From an uncultured Oscillospiraceae bacterium (GTDB lineage: Bacteria; Bacillota; Clostridia; Oscillospirales; Acutalibacteraceae), in assembly GCA_900540275.1 (NCBI GenBank), contig UQFO01000002.1, forward strand, positions 1 through 64,000: DNA of 64,000 nt, in the 5' to 3' direction. A model generated the notes under the pieces. It saw only the letters and a list, made by a program, of their open reading frames with translations. It ran no database searches and was not told the DNA's origin. The translations under genes and the position numbers were made by a program. Below, piece after piece: positions 26,103 through 34,877 of this stretch. How positions within the stretch are numbered: the stretch's first letter is position 1; each line of letters begins with the position of its first letter.

Positions 26103-27860
26103 GTGTCGCAAAATTCAAAGCCAGCCGGTAATCAGACCTTCTTACGGGGCGCGATGGTCCTTGGCGTAAGTATGGTCATCGTCAAAATTATGGGCATGAT
26201 TTATAAAATCCTGCTTGCCCAGGTATTCGACGGCGTTGGATACGGCATTTTTAATATTGCGTACGAGCTTTATAACCCGCTCTTCATGCTCGCGACCGCG
26301 GGCTTCCCAATCGCGATTTCGCGTATGGTATCGGAAAGCGTGGCGCAGGGACGGTACAGGGACGTGCGGAAAATCCACAGGATTTCCATCCCTATTTTTG
26401 TATGCACGGGCATTCTCTGCTTCCTGATTATGGCTGTCGGCGGCAACTTCTATGCGGAGCTTGTCGGCGCGCCGGAAGCAAAATTTGCAATTTTCATGCT
26501 TTCGCCGACCATCCTGTTCGGCTGCCTGATGTCAATCTACCGCGGATATTACGAGGGCCTGCGCAACATGGTGCCGACCGCCACCTCCGAAATTATCGAG
26601 GCGTGCGGCAAGCTCTTTCTGGGCCTTTCGCTCGCGTTCCTGATGTCCTATGCCGGCACGCAGGAATATAAAGAGAGCGGAACGCTGTTCGGGCAGGCCA
26701 TGAAGAACAAGGACGCGTTCAATTCCCAATTGATGTCCTATACGGTTGCCGCGGCGATTATGGGTATCGCCATCGGCTCGCTGCTCGGCTTTTTGTTTTT
26801 ACTCATCCGCCATAAGTCGAAGGGCGACGGCCTGCGCAGGGCGGACCTTGCGCGCGCGCCGCATTCACGCACGGCAAAATCGCTTGCAAAGCAGCTCGTC
26901 TTTACGGCAATACCTGTGGGGCTTGGCGCTATTATTATGAGCGTATCGGGCACAATCGATTCCACGCTCGTCCAGATGCGCATCATGGATATTATGAAAA
27001 CCGAGCCCGAGACACTCAAAAGCATTTATAATTTCCTTGACCCGCTGCTGTTTCAGGAAGAGAAAATACAGACCTTCCTTTTCGGCTGCTACGGCTACGC
27101 GCTGACGCTGATGATGTTGATTTCCGCCGTGACGCAGGTGTTCGGAACAAGCGCCCTGCCGACGATTACGGCGGCTTGGACCAACCGCGACAGAAGGCAG
27201 ATAAAGCGCGGGATTGAGACGGTCCTGCGTACGACGGCGCTCTTCACGCTTCCCGCGGGCCTTGGCATGTCGGTGCTCGCATGGCCGATTATGAACCTGA
27301 TTTACGGCAGCCCCGCGCGTACCGCGGAGGTTTCCATTGGGGCAAACGTACTCCAAATCATGGGAATTTCCGTTATTTTCATCGCGACGAGCACGCCCAT
27401 TTGCAGCATGCTGCAGGCGGTCGGCCGCGTAGACCTGCCGCTGAAGCTTCTGTCAATCGGCATGGTGATTAAAATTATCCTCAACTATACGCTCGTCGGC
27501 ATCCCGACAATCAATATCCAGGGCGCTACGGTCGGTTCGCTCGTCGGCTACCTTTTTGTCACGGTCACAGGGCTGTATTTCCTTTGTAAAGAAACCCGTA
27601 TCGTACCTAATTTTGTAACGGTCTTTATCAAACCGCTGATGGCTGCGGTTTTGTGCGCTTTTACAGCATGGGGCGGCTACCAGCTGATTAATATAGCAAT
27701 TCCAACCAAACCTGCGACAATTTTAGCCATTGTTCTCGCTGTAATCGTTTATTTCGTATTTCTGCTTTTGTTCCGTGCGATTACGAAGGACGATATCAAT
27801 ATGCTGCCAAAAGGAAAGAAAATTGCGAAAACACTTGAAAAACATCACCTAATAAGGTAG
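26103..27860 (+). CDS. SpoVB/MurJ-family lipid flippase (YabM-like)
   Basis: A 585-residue membrane protein with about 14 transmembrane segments of the MVF/polysaccharide-exporter superfamily. The N-terminus FLRGAMVLGVSMVIVKIMG and the repeated YRGYYEG-type loop are typical of the SpoVB/YtgP/YabM group, which move lipid-linked cell wall or spore-cortex precursors. In Bacillus subtilis yabM lies just upstream of the mazG gene yabN, as here, so YabM is the closest positional match; its substrate is unproven. GTG start at 26103 behind AAGGTGG. Confidence 0.88.
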   Translation: MSQNSKPAGNQTFLRGAMVLGVSMVIVKIMGMIYKILLAQVFDGVGYGIFNIAYELYNPLFMLATAGFPIAISRMVSESVAQGRYRDVRKIHRISIPIFVCTGILCFLIMAVGGNFYAELVGAPEAKFAIFMLSPTILFGCLMSIYRGYYEGLRNMVPTATSEIIEACGKLFLGLSLAFLMSYAGTQEYKESGTLFGQAMKNKDAFNSQLMSYTVAAAIMGIAIGSLLGFLFLLIRHKSKGDGLRRADLARAPHSRTAKSLAKQLVFTAIPVGLGAIIMSVSGTIDSTLVQMRIMDIMKTEPETLKSIYNFLDPLLFQEEKIQTFLFGCYGYALTLMMLISAVTQVFGTSALPTITAAWTNRDRRQIKRGIETVLRTTALFTLPAGLGMSVLAWPIMNLIYGSPARTAEVSIGANVLQIMGISVIFIATSTPICSMLQAVGRVDLPLKLLSIGMVIKIILNYTLVGIPTINIQGATVGSLVGYLFVTVTGLYFLCKETRIVPNFVTVFIKPLMAAVLCAFTAWGGYQLINIAIPTKPATILAIVLAVIVYFVFLLLFRAITKDDINMLPKGKKIAKTLEKHHLIR

Positions 27861-27919
27861 AATATGTATCGAAATACCTTGAACATGCGTTTTTTCATTC
27901 CCGGAGGTGGGCGCTGAAA

Positions 27920-28717
27920 GTGGAGTTTAAAGAAAAGGAAAGCTATAATTTCGACGACCTCGTGTCCATCATGAAGCTTTTGCGTTCCCCTGAAGGCTGC
28001 CCCTGGGATAAAGAACAGACGCACAGCTCAATCCGCCAGAACTTTATAGAGGAAACGTATGAGGCGATTGAAGCAATTGACACGCAGGATACCGCCCTTC
28101 TGAAAGAAGAGCTGGGCGACGTGCTGCTTCAGGTTGTTTTCCATGCGGAAATGGAAAGCGAAAAAGGTGCCTTTTCCATTGACGACGTATGCGACGGCAT
28201 CTGTAAAAAGCTGATTGTCCGCCATCCGCATATTTTTTCCGATGTCCAGGCTGACACATCCGAAACAGTTTTAAAAAACTGGGACGCCATTAAAATGAAA
28301 ACAAAATCGCAGTCGACGCAGGGCGAGGTAATGCAGGGCGTTTCCAAAGCGCTTCCTTCCCTGATGCGCAGCACGAAAGTCCAGCAGAAGGCTTCAAAGG
28401 CCGGTTTTGACTGGGACAATGCCGACGGCGCGTTCGAGAAGGTCGAGGAAGAGCTTTCCGAGCTTAGAAGCGCTTATGAGCAGGGCGACCATGCCGCGTG
28501 CGAAGAGGAGCTTGGCGATTTGTTGTTTTCTGCCGTGAACGTTTCGCGCTTTGTCGGCGCGGACGCGGAGCGGGCGCTATACCGGGCCTGTGACAAGTTT
28601 ATCAGCCGGTTTACGGCAGTCGAGCGGCTTGCTGAAGAAAGCGGGCTCGACATGAAAAAAGCAACTCTGGCTCAGCTTGATTCCCTGTGGGAAAAAGTCA
28701 AGGAGTGTCAAAAATAA
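27920..28717 (+). CDS. mazG: Nucleoside triphosphate pyrophosphohydrolase MazG
   Basis: Hydrolyses (d)NTPs to monophosphates, cleaning up non-canonical nucleotides. The 265-residue protein has two MazG domains: the first with CPWDKEQTHSS, EETYE and ELGDVLLQ (Glu44, Glu45, Glu48, Glu64, Asp67), the second with EELSEL and EELGDLLFS. The B. subtilis counterpart YabN has an extra N-terminal methylase-like domain that is missing here. The GTG at 27920 follows GGAGGTGGG. Confidence 0.93.
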   Translation: MEFKEKESYNFDDLVSIMKLLRSPEGCPWDKEQTHSSIRQNFIEETYEAIEAIDTQDTALLKEELGDVLLQVVFHAEMESEKGAFSIDDVCDGICKKLIVRHPHIFSDVQADTSETVLKNWDAIKMKTKSQSTQGEVMQGVSKALPSLMRSTKVQQKASKAGFDWDNADGAFEKVEEELSELRSAYEQGDHAACEEELGDLLFSAVNVSRFVGADAERALYRACDKFISRFTAVERLAEESGLDMKKATLAQLDSLWEKVKECQK

Positions 28718-28747
28718 AATAAATATAAAAAAACGGAGGATTTTATT

Positions 28748-29023
28748 ATGAACAAAACAGAGTTAATCGCAGCAGTAGCAGAAAAAAGCGAGCTTTCCAA
28801 GAAGGACGCGGAAAAGGCGGTTGCGGCTGTGCTCGATACGATTGTTGATTGTGTAGCAAAGGCTGAGAAGGTACAGATTGTCGGCTTTGGCACATTTGAG
28901 CAGCGTATGCGCAACGAGAGAACAGGCTGCGATCCCAGGACAAAGACGCAGATTATCATTCCGGCATCCAAGGTTCCCGCTTTTAAGGCCGGCAAGGCTT
29001 TTAAAGAGGCTGTCGATAAATAA
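28748..29023 (+). CDS. hup: HU family DNA-binding protein
   Basis: A 91-residue histone-like protein that bends and compacts DNA. It has the N-terminal MNKTELIAAVAEKSELSKKDAE, the beta-arm start VGFGTFEQR, and the C-terminal PAFKAGKAFKEAV. It lies between mazG and rqcP, a common clostridial arrangement. ACGGAGGA provides the ribosome binding site. Expression is probably high, and a terminator follows. Confidence 0.95.
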   Translation: MNKTELIAAVAEKSELSKKDAEKAVAAVLDTIVDCVAKAEKVQIVGFGTFEQRMRNERTGCDPRTKTQIIIPASKVPAFKAGKAFKEAVDK

Positions 29024-29051
29024 TCAGCGGCGTTTTGGTTCATTTTGTGTT

Positions 29052-29097
29052 TAAAGGGGCTGTCTCTATCTTCAGAGAGGGACGCTCCTTTTTTCAT
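29052..29097 (+). terminator. Rho-independent terminator after hup
   Basis: AAAGGGGCTGTCTCT and AGAGAGGGACGCTCCTTT form an imperfect long stem, followed by TTTTTTCATTTTT. It sits just before the rqcP start, so it would shut off most hup transcription before the downstream genes. Confidence 0.75.
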
Positions 29098-29128
29098 TTT
29101 TAAAACAACAGAAAGGCAGGTGCAGTCT

Positions 29129-29371
29129 GTGCGTCTGGACAAATACCTGAAGGTCGCGCGCATCATCAAGCGCCGTACCATCGCAAACGAAGCCTGTGAC
29201 AAACAGCGCGTGCTCGTAAACGGTAAGCCGCAGCGCGCGTCCTACGACGTCAAAGCGGGCGATATGATTGAGATACAAATGGGGCAGAATCCCTTTAAGG
29301 CAAAGGTGCTCGAGGTAAACGAGTATGCCAAAAAAGAAGACGCCTCGTCCATGTACCAAATAATCCCGTAA
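29129..29371 (+). CDS. rqcP: S4-domain ribosome quality control protein RqcP
   Basis: An 80-residue S4 RNA-binding protein (YabO of B. subtilis). RqcP works with RqcH in poly-alanine tailing of nascent chains on obstructed 50S subunits. Signature: RLDKYLKVARIIKRRTIANE, DKQRVLVNGK, SYDVKAGDMIEI and the end ASSMYQIIP. Start chosen as GTG at 29129 behind GGCAGG because the family begins (M)RLDK; the longer frame would add 28 unrelated residues. Order mazG-hup-rqcP-yabP-yabQ-divIC confirms the call. Confidence 0.92.
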   Translation: MRLDKYLKVARIIKRRTIANEACDKQRVLVNGKPQRASYDVKAGDMIEIQMGQNPFKAKVLEVNEYAKKEDASSMYQIIP

Positions 29372-29437
29372 GCTCCGTCATAAACCATAAGCGCCCAACA
29401 TAAAATGAACAACAGGGAAATATGTTGGAGGTGCAAT

Positions 29438-29719
29438 ATGGCTGAAGATAAATTGAAGCAAAGAACGCCGCACGGCCTGGTGCTGGAGAACAGGAAGAAC
29501 CTTTCATTGTCCGGCGTGCACGACGTCGGCAGCTTTGATGAACAGAACGTCGTAATCTATACCGATTACGGCGAGCTTAATATCAAAGGCGGGCAGCTGC
29601 ACATCAATAAGCTGAGCCTGGACACGGGAGAGGTGTCGATAGACGGCGATATCGTCTCTCTGATATATACGGAAAACCGGCCCTCAGGGGGCGGCCTGTT
29701 CTCAAAGCTGTTCAGATAG
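29438..29719 (+). CDS. yabP: Sporulation protein YabP
   Basis: A 93-residue protein of the YabP/YqfC family. Residues about 9-75 read HGLVLENRKNLSLSGVHDV, FDEQNVVIYTDYGELNIKG and LDTGEVSIDGDI, as in YabP. In B. subtilis it is made in the mother cell and is needed for normal sporulation. RBS GGAGGT precedes the ATG at 29438. It points to an endospore former. Confidence 0.93.
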   Translation: MAEDKLKQRTPHGLVLENRKNLSLSGVHDVGSFDEQNVVIYTDYGELNIKGGQLHINKLSLDTGEVSIDGDIVSLIYTENRPSGGGLFSKLFR

Positions 29720-29731
29720 GGTGTGTCTTCC

Positions 29732-30253
29732 TTGGAGTTAACCCAATTTAGCCAGCCCCAGATTTTTCTGTTCGCTGTCCTTGCGGGAATCCTCGCCGGT
29801 ATCCTTTACGACGTCTTTCGCCTGCTGCGCACAGCGGGGCTCAATTCCCTTATACATACCGTGATACAGGATATCGCTTTTATGTGCTGCTTTGCCGTCG
29901 TTTCTTTTCTGTTTGCAATTGCGTTCAACCAGGGCGAGGTGCGTTTTTTCACGCTGCTGGGGCATATCGCGGGCCTGCTCGCCTACCGTTATACAATCGG
30001 CATCGTGACTGGCAGGCTGTTTGAAAGCGTCGCCGTCCTGCTGCGGAAGCTGAAATCATTTACAGGGCGCGTAATCAGGAAAGCATACGGATTATTTCAG
30101 AAGATTGGCGGCGGGTTTGCAAAAAAAGCTGTATTCTTTCGTAAAAATAATAAAAAAAACAGGAAAAACGACTTGCAACCGGATTCTGCAATGGTGTATA
30201 ATAAAAAACAGAATAGGGTTTTGCCCTTAAAAAAGAAGACGCGTATTTTTTAG
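29732..30253 (+). CDS. yabQ: Spore cortex biosynthesis protein YabQ
   Basis: A 173-residue membrane protein. The N-terminus MELTQFSQPQIFLFAVLAGI starts the first transmembrane segment; about three to four more follow to residue 110 (GILYDVFRLLR is the usual signature). The C-terminal 50 residues are highly basic (KKAVFFRKNNKKNRKN). YabQ is required for cortex formation in B. subtilis. The TTG at 29732 is preferred over the GTG at 29723 because of ribosome-binding-site spacing. Confidence 0.88.
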   Translation: MELTQFSQPQIFLFAVLAGILAGILYDVFRLLRTAGLNSLIHTVIQDIAFMCCFAVVSFLFAIAFNQGEVRFFTLLGHIAGLLAYRYTIGIVTGRLFESVAVLLRKLKSFTGRVIRKAYGLFQKIGGGFAKKAVFFRKNNKKNRKNDLQPDSAMVYNKKQNRVLPLKKKTRIF

Positions 30254-30263
30254 AAACGCTAAC

Positions 30264-30322
30264 AAATTACAGCTTGCTGTAATTTTACGCGCTTTGCGCA
30301 GCAGCAAAATCATAAATTTTGC
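30264..30322. other. Three tandem hairpins between yabQ and divIC
   Basis: AAATTACAGC-TT-GCTGTAATTT (30264-30285), GCGC-TTT-GCGC (30289-30299) and GCAAAAT-CATAA-ATTTTGC (30304-30322) follow each other within 59 bases. None has a typical T-run apart from a short TTTT after the first. They could separate expression of the spore genes from divIC. Confidence 0.5.
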
Positions 30323-30384
30323 AGAACCGCTATAAAAAATATGGGCTCCATCCCCGTTTCATTAGGAAGGGAAAGGGAAAAAAC

Positions 30385-30744
30385 ATGGCCGACATGCAGG
30401 ACAAAGAAAAAGTCATCCAGGAAGTTGACCTGGTCGAAAGCAAAAAGCAAAAGCAGCAAAAGAAAAAAAAGAAAAACTTTATTATATATATTGCGCTGAT
30501 TGCGTTCTCCGTATATGCCGTCGTAACGCTTGTAAACCAGCAGATTCAGATTAACCAGAAAAAGGCCGAGTACGACGAACTGGTAGACAGCAGCTACGTG
30601 TGGGACGTCAAAATCAAAGAAATCTCCGAGGTTTACAATTCGGACGACAAGGACAATGCAAAATACATAGAGAAATTCGCCAGGGAAGAATTTGACTACG
30701 CAAATAAAGATGAGCGCATCTTTATCAATATCGCGGGCGATTGA
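30385..30744 (+). CDS. divIC: Septum formation initiator DivIC/FtsB family
   Basis: A 119-residue bitopic membrane protein. A basic cytosolic stretch (KKQKQQKKKKK at 20-30) is followed by one transmembrane helix at about 31-50 and a coiled-coil extracytoplasmic part. The C-terminal segment KYIEKFAREEFDYANKDERIF is the conserved FtsB/DivIC motif. It acts with DivIB/FtsL in the divisome. The ATG at 30385 follows AAGGGAAAGGG. Position after yabQ matches B. subtilis. Confidence 0.88.
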   Translation: MADMQDKEKVIQEVDLVESKKQKQQKKKKKNFIIYIALIAFSVYAVVTLVNQQIQINQKKAEYDELVDSSYVWDVKIKEISEVYNSDDKDNAKYIEKFAREEFDYANKDERIFINIAGD

Positions 30745-30779
30745 CGCCGGTATCTCATCAAGGGGGACAAAGTTTTTTT

Positions 30780-31262
30780 ATGCAGCTTGAAGTTGGAAGT
30801 ATTTTAGAAGGTAAAATTACAGGGATTACAAATTTCGGCGCTTTCGTAGACCTTCCCGGCGGCGTGACCGGCATGGTCCATATTTCGGAGGTCGCTCCGA
30901 CCTACGTCAGCCAAATACGCGATCATCTGAAAATCGGCCAGGAGGTCAAGGTGAAGGTATTATCTGTCGGGGAAGACGGGAAGATAAGCCTTTCCATAAA
31001 GAAAGCGATGGAGCCGCAGCAGCAGTCCCAGCGCCCCGGAGGAAGGGGCGGCAGGCCCGACGCGCCGCGGGACAGAAGAAGGCAGCCGACTCCGCCGGCG
31101 CCTCCTGTTACGAGCCCCGGCGATTTTGAATGGCATGCGAAGCGCAGCGACTCGAACAGCTTTGAGGATATGATGTCCCGCTTCAAGCAGTCGAGCGATG
31201 AGAAAATCTCCGCGCTGAAAAAGGGCGAGAGCGCCGCACGCAGGCGTAAACCGCAAAAATAA
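30780..31262 (+). CDS. S1-domain RNA-binding protein (YabR-like)
   Basis: A 160-residue protein with one S1 domain at 1-72 (VGSILEGKITGITNFGAFVDL, GMVHISEVA, GQEVKVKVL, GKISLSIKKA). The rest is Arg-, Pro- and Gln-rich and probably disordered, and ends in a basic tail. YabR lies next to divIC in B. subtilis too. Its exact role is not well defined; it likely binds RNA or ribosomes. RBS AGGGG is rather far (14 bases) from the ATG at 30780. Confidence 0.87.
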   Translation: MQLEVGSILEGKITGITNFGAFVDLPGGVTGMVHISEVAPTYVSQIRDHLKIGQEVKVKVLSVGEDGKISLSIKKAMEPQQQSQRPGGRGGRPDAPRDRRRQPTPPAPPVTSPGDFEWHAKRSDSNSFEDMMSRFKQSSDEKISALKKGESAARRRKPQK

Positions 31263-31276
31263 GAGGATAAAAGAAC

Positions 31277-31317
31277 CCACCGCTTCGGCACGATATGCGA
31301 AGGAGCGGTGGATTTTT
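31277..31317 (+). terminator. Rho-independent terminator after the YabR-like gene
   Basis: CCACCGCT (31277-31284) pairs with AGCGGTGG (31304-31311), then ATTTTTT. It ends the sporulation/division cluster. Confidence 0.85.
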
Positions 31318-31384
31318 TACATTTCAAAGTATGGCAAAAACGCTGCTTTATCAGGTATAACAGGCGGCTGTTCCGGAGGAAAAG

Positions 31385-32122
31385 ATGGAAAGAGAAAGAG
31401 TCTTGACAAATCCAAAGGATTTGGTGAGGATAGAGCTTAAAAACGCGGGCTTTGACATCGGTTCAATCCACCCACCAAGGCGGGTGTACCTGCTGGCGGA
31501 CGATGTATACGGCGCAATGCTCCAGCGGGAATGCGGAATATATAAGTACCCGCTGGGCGGAAAGCTGTTCGTTTTGAAAAACAACCCGCAGGCTGGGTTT
31601 GTGAAGGGACAGATGTGCTCGCCCGCGATTGCAACGCAGGCAGAGGATTTAATCGCCGGCGGCGTCAGGGAATTGGTTCACATCGGGCTGGCGGGCGGAA
31701 TTTCGCCTGGTATAAGGATTGGCGGCGTGGTGCTCACAGACGGGGCATATAACGATACCGCCGTGGCGGGGCTCTATGGGTACGATTTGGATTTTCTCGG
31801 GACGTCCACGTCGATGACGGATGAGCTGGAGCGAACGCTTTCACAAAACAGAATCAAAGCGTCCAGGGGGAAAAGCTGGACGACGGATGCCGGGTATCAC
31901 GAAACCTGGGGGCAAATTCTCGATTACCGGTCAAAAGGAGCTTTATGTGTTGAAATGGAGGGCGCCGGCCTTTTTACAATCGCCCGGTACAGAGGCTGCG
32001 CGGCTGCCGCGCTTTATATTATTTCTGATGTAATAACGGAAAACGGCTGGAGCCTTGGGTGGGAAGGAAACAATATTTCAAAAACGATATCTGATATCAT
32101 TGACGCCATTACAAGCCGGTAG
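31385..32122 (+). CDS. Uridine phosphorylase-type nucleoside phosphorylase
   Basis: A 245-residue PNP/UDP phosphorylase family enzyme (phosphorolysis of nucleosides to base and ribose-1-phosphate). Visible: HIGLAGGISPGIRIGGVVL, the nucleoside-binding VEMEGAGLFTIA, and ISDVITENGW near the end. The usual first phosphate-binding glycine segment is less clear. It may act on uridine or another nucleoside. Start at 31385 behind GGAGGA. Confidence 0.82.
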   Translation: MERERVLTNPKDLVRIELKNAGFDIGSIHPPRRVYLLADDVYGAMLQRECGIYKYPLGGKLFVLKNNPQAGFVKGQMCSPAIATQAEDLIAGGVRELVHIGLAGGISPGIRIGGVVLTDGAYNDTAVAGLYGYDLDFLGTSTSMTDELERTLSQNRIKASRGKSWTTDAGYHETWGQILDYRSKGALCVEMEGAGLFTIARYRGCAAAALYIISDVITENGWSLGWEGNNISKTISDIIDAITSR

Positions 32123-32237
32123 GCGGCCCGCTGTGTCCCGTACTCCGCATACAAACCGTTGAACGTGTTTTCTGTTTGTAAACGTTGCCTTTTCTTTATC
32201 AAAATGTGAATTTTTATAAAGAAATTGTGAAGATGTA

Positions 32238-32266
32238 TTTCTTTTTTATCGATATTGTGCTATAAT
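32238..32266 (+). promoter_or_regulatory. Extended -10 promoter of hpf
   Basis: TATAAT at 32261-32266 preceded by the extended TGC; the -35 region (TTTCTT at 32238-32243) is poor. About 60 bases of leader precede the start codon. Confidence 0.6.
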
Positions 32267-32330
32267 AACAACAGGTAAGGAAGCAAATCCCAAATAATCC
32301 TTATCTTAGCGTGAAAAGGAGGACGACTCT

Positions 32331-32870
32331 ATGACAATCACCTACACAGCCAGAAAGGTAAACCTCAGAGATAACTTTAAGGAGCGTGTTGAGAAAAAGC
32401 TGAAAAAGTTTGAGCGCATTTTCGGTGAAAACGCCTCAGCCGGCGTGATCGTCACATTGGAAAAAAACAGGCAGACTGTTGAAATTACGATTAATGACAA
32501 CGGCATGATATACCGTGCGGAGAACACCGCGCCTGAGATGAACGACGCGCTCGACAAGGTGGCCGATATTTTAAGCAGGCAAATCCGCAAGAACAAAGCA
32601 AAGCTTGAAAAGCGCCTGAGAGCGGGCGTGTTCGACGAATATATTGCACAGACGCCCGAGCTTGACGACGTGCAGGAGGAAATCACGTACGACGTATGCA
32701 GGACGAAGAACATTCCGGTCAAGCCGATGCTCGTGGATGAAGCGATTTTGCGCATGAACATGGTCAACCACCAGTTCTTCATGTTCCGCAACGCAGACAC
32801 GCACGAAATCAACGTCGTTTACCGCAGGGACGACGGCGCGTACGGCCTGCTTCAGCCGATTGAAGACTGA
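32331..32870 (+). CDS. hpf: Long-form ribosome hibernation promoting factor
   Basis: A 179-residue protein that dimerises 70S ribosomes into inactive 100S particles. The N-terminal domain (1 to about 105) is RaiA/HPF-like: KVNLRDNFKERVEKKLKKFERIF. A linker and the C-terminal dimerisation domain follow (about 120-179) with VRTKNIPVKPM-like sequence seen as CRTKNIPVKPM, NMVNHQFFMFRNADT and NVVYRRDDGAYGLLQP. Start behind AAGGAGG. Confidence 0.95.
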   Translation: MTITYTARKVNLRDNFKERVEKKLKKFERIFGENASAGVIVTLEKNRQTVEITINDNGMIYRAENTAPEMNDALDKVADILSRQIRKNKAKLEKRLRAGVFDEYIAQTPELDDVQEEITYDVCRTKNIPVKPMLVDEAILRMNMVNHQFFMFRNADTHEINVVYRRDDGAYGLLQPIED

Positions 32871-32891
32871 TTTTTCCTATGAATATAATTG

Positions 32892-32918
32892 GGCGGGACG
32901 CGCAGCGTCCCGCCTTTT
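32892..32918 (+). terminator. Rho-independent terminator after hpf
   Basis: GGCGGGACG-CGCAG-CGTCCCGCC (32892-32914) followed by TTTT. Confidence 0.9.
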
Positions 32919-32947
32919 ATCCGCCTGAATGCACAAAGAGAAAATAC

Positions 32948-32976
32948 TCGACAAAATGCGCCGATGGTGTTATATT
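32948..32976 (+). promoter_or_regulatory. Predicted promoter of the methyltransferase-azlCD unit
   Basis: TCGACA at 32948-32953 and TATATT at 32971-32976, 17 bp apart, with TGT before the -10. Confidence 0.5.
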
Positions 32977-33034
32977 TATAAGCGTTCTGTAAAAATCATA
33001 CAGGCGGTTATCCGCTTTTAAAGGAAGAAATATC

Positions 33035-34171
33035 ATGAATGAATTTAAACTCCTCTGCCCGTGCCTGCTCGGCGCGGAGGGCATGGTCGCCGACGAGCTG
33101 CGGCGTATGGGCGCGCAGGGCGTTACGCCGGAAAACGGCAGGGTGTTTTTTGACGGCGGCCCCCAGATGACGGCGCGCGCGAATTTGCGCCTGCGCTACG
33201 GCGAGCGCGTACAGATTGTCCTCGGCGTGTTCGAGGCGCGTACCTTTGAAGAGCTGTTTCAAAATGTAAGGGCGCTGCCGTGGGAAGCGTTCATCGGGAA
33301 AAACGACCGTTTCCCGGTCAAGGGACGGAGCCTGGGCTCTAAGCTCCACAGCCTGCCGGACTGCCAGTCCATTATTAAGAAGGCGGTCGTGGAACGGCTC
33401 AAAAGCCGCTACCGCGTGCCGTGGTTCGAAGAGACGGGCGCGCTTTGCCAAATCCAGTTTTTGATTATGAAGGATAAGGCGACCGTTACAATCGATACAA
33501 GCGGAGCGGGGCTGCATAAGCGCGGCTACCGCGCCCTTTCCGCACAAGCGCCGATTAAAGAGACGCTTGCCGCGATGATGGCCGACCTTGCGCATGTACA
33601 CAGCGGCCATACGGTGATTGACCCGATGTGCGGCTCCGGCACGCTGCTGATTGAAGCGGCGCTCAAGGCAAAAAACATCGCGCCGGGCCTTAACCGGCAT
33701 TTTGCCGCAGAGGAATTCCCGTTTATTCCGGAGAAAATCTGGCGGGAGGAAAGGGAAGAGGCGCGCGCGCTTATCAAAACGGACGCCCCTTTCCAAGCCT
33801 TTGGGTACGATATCGATGAAGAAGCGCTTGCCGTCGCCCGCGACAACGCGGGGAAGGCGGGCGTTGCCGACGCGCTTGTTTTAAAAAAGCGCGACCTCCG
33901 CGGTTTTTCCGAACCGTTTGAACGCGCCGCGGTCTTATGCAACCCACCCTATGGCGAGCGTCTGCTCGATACGGAAAGGGCGAGGGAGCTGTACCGTATT
34001 ATGGGGCGGCTTTTCGTGAAAAAACCGGGCTGGAGCTACACGATAATCAGCCCCGACGATGAGTTCGAGCAGTGCTTCGGCAGAAAGGCCGACAAGCGCA
34101 GGAAGCTTTACAACGGCATGATAAAATGCCAGGTTTACCTCTATTTCAGGAATGGAAGTGCGGGCAGGTGA
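33035..34171 (+). CDS. THUMP-domain 23S rRNA m2G methyltransferase (YpsC/RlmL-like)
   Basis: A 378-residue SAM-dependent methyltransferase. The N-terminal ferredoxin-like/THUMP region is about 1-160; SAM motif I is IDPMCGSGTLLIEAAL, and the catalytic motif is NPPYGERL near residue 305. The domain pattern and size match the B. subtilis YpsC type, related to E. coli RlmL, which methylates guanine N2 in 23S rRNA. The target base is inferred from the family only. Confidence 0.9.
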   Translation: MNEFKLLCPCLLGAEGMVADELRRMGAQGVTPENGRVFFDGGPQMTARANLRLRYGERVQIVLGVFEARTFEELFQNVRALPWEAFIGKNDRFPVKGRSLGSKLHSLPDCQSIIKKAVVERLKSRYRVPWFEETGALCQIQFLIMKDKATVTIDTSGAGLHKRGYRALSAQAPIKETLAAMMADLAHVHSGHTVIDPMCGSGTLLIEAALKAKNIAPGLNRHFAAEEFPFIPEKIWREEREEARALIKTDAPFQAFGYDIDEEALAVARDNAGKAGVADALVLKKRDLRGFSEPFERAAVLCNPPYGERLLDTERARELYRIMGRLFVKKPGWSYTIISPDDEFEQCFGRKADKRRKLYNGMIKCQVYLYFRNGSAGR

Positions 34172-34184
34172 TACAGGTTTGGGT

Positions 34185-34877
34185 ATGAACAGAAAAGCGG
34201 CCAGGGCGGCGTTTCCGAACACGATTCCCGTCATGCTCGGCTATGTGTTCATGGGCGCGGCGTTTGGTATTTTACTTTCGAGCAAGGGCTATGCCTTCTG
34301 GTGGTCGTCTTTGTCCGCTCTCATCGTTTACTGCGGCTCGATGCAGTTTGTCATGATTGACCTGCTGACAGGCAAATTCGACCTGCTTGCCGTCGTTATT
34401 ATGACGGTCGCCGTCAACGCGCGCCATTTATTCTACGGCTTGTCCCTTATCGATAAATATAAGGGTATGGGCGCAAAAAAGCTGTACGCAATCTTTGGCC
34501 TGACCGACGAAACCTACTCCCTCGTCTGCTCGCAAAACCCGCCGCTTGGGGTGGAGGAAAACCGTTTTTATTTTTTCACGACGCTTTTTAACCACATCTA
34601 CTGGATTGCGGGCTGTACGCTCGGCGGGCTGTTCGGCTCCCTTTTTACCTTTAATACCAAGGGGATTGATTTTGTCATGACCGCGCTGTTCGTCGTCATT
34701 TTTGTTGAGCAGTGGGAAAGCGCCAGGGTGCACAGCCCCGCGCTCATCGGCGTGGGCGCGACCTTTTTATGCCTTGTGCTGTTTGGCAGCGATATTTTCC
34801 TGATTCCCTCCATGGTTGTCATTGCTGTTTTGCTCTCGCTGCTGAAAAAACCAATGGAAGCGAGGCTTGATATATGA
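34185..34877 (+). CDS. azlC: Branched-chain amino acid exporter subunit AzlC
   Basis: A 230-residue membrane protein of the AzlC/YgaZ family with about five to six transmembrane helices. Typical segments are AFPNTIPVMLGYVFMGAAFGILL, YCGSMQFVMIDLL and VNARHLFYGLSL. With AzlD it exports branched-chain amino acids (or their analogues). The ATG at 34185 follows a weak ribosome binding site. The downstream azlD overlaps as ATGA, indicating a coupled pair. Confidence 0.92.
   Translation: MNRKAARAAFPNTIPVMLGYVFMGAAFGILLSSKGYAFWWSSLSALIVYCGSMQFVMIDLLTGKFDLLAVVIMTVAVNARHLFYGLSLIDKYKGMGAKKLYAIFGLTDETYSLVCSQNPPLGVEENRFYFFTTLFNHIYWIAGCTLGGLFGSLFTFNTKGIDFVMTALFVVIFVEQWESARVHSPALIGVGATFLCLVLFGSDIFLIPSMVVIAVLLSLLKKPMEARLDI

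Noticed and set aside
32123..32330. raiA-type RNA motif upstream of hpf
   Set aside because: The promoter at 32261 leaves only about 60 nt of leader, too short for the motif of about 200 nt.
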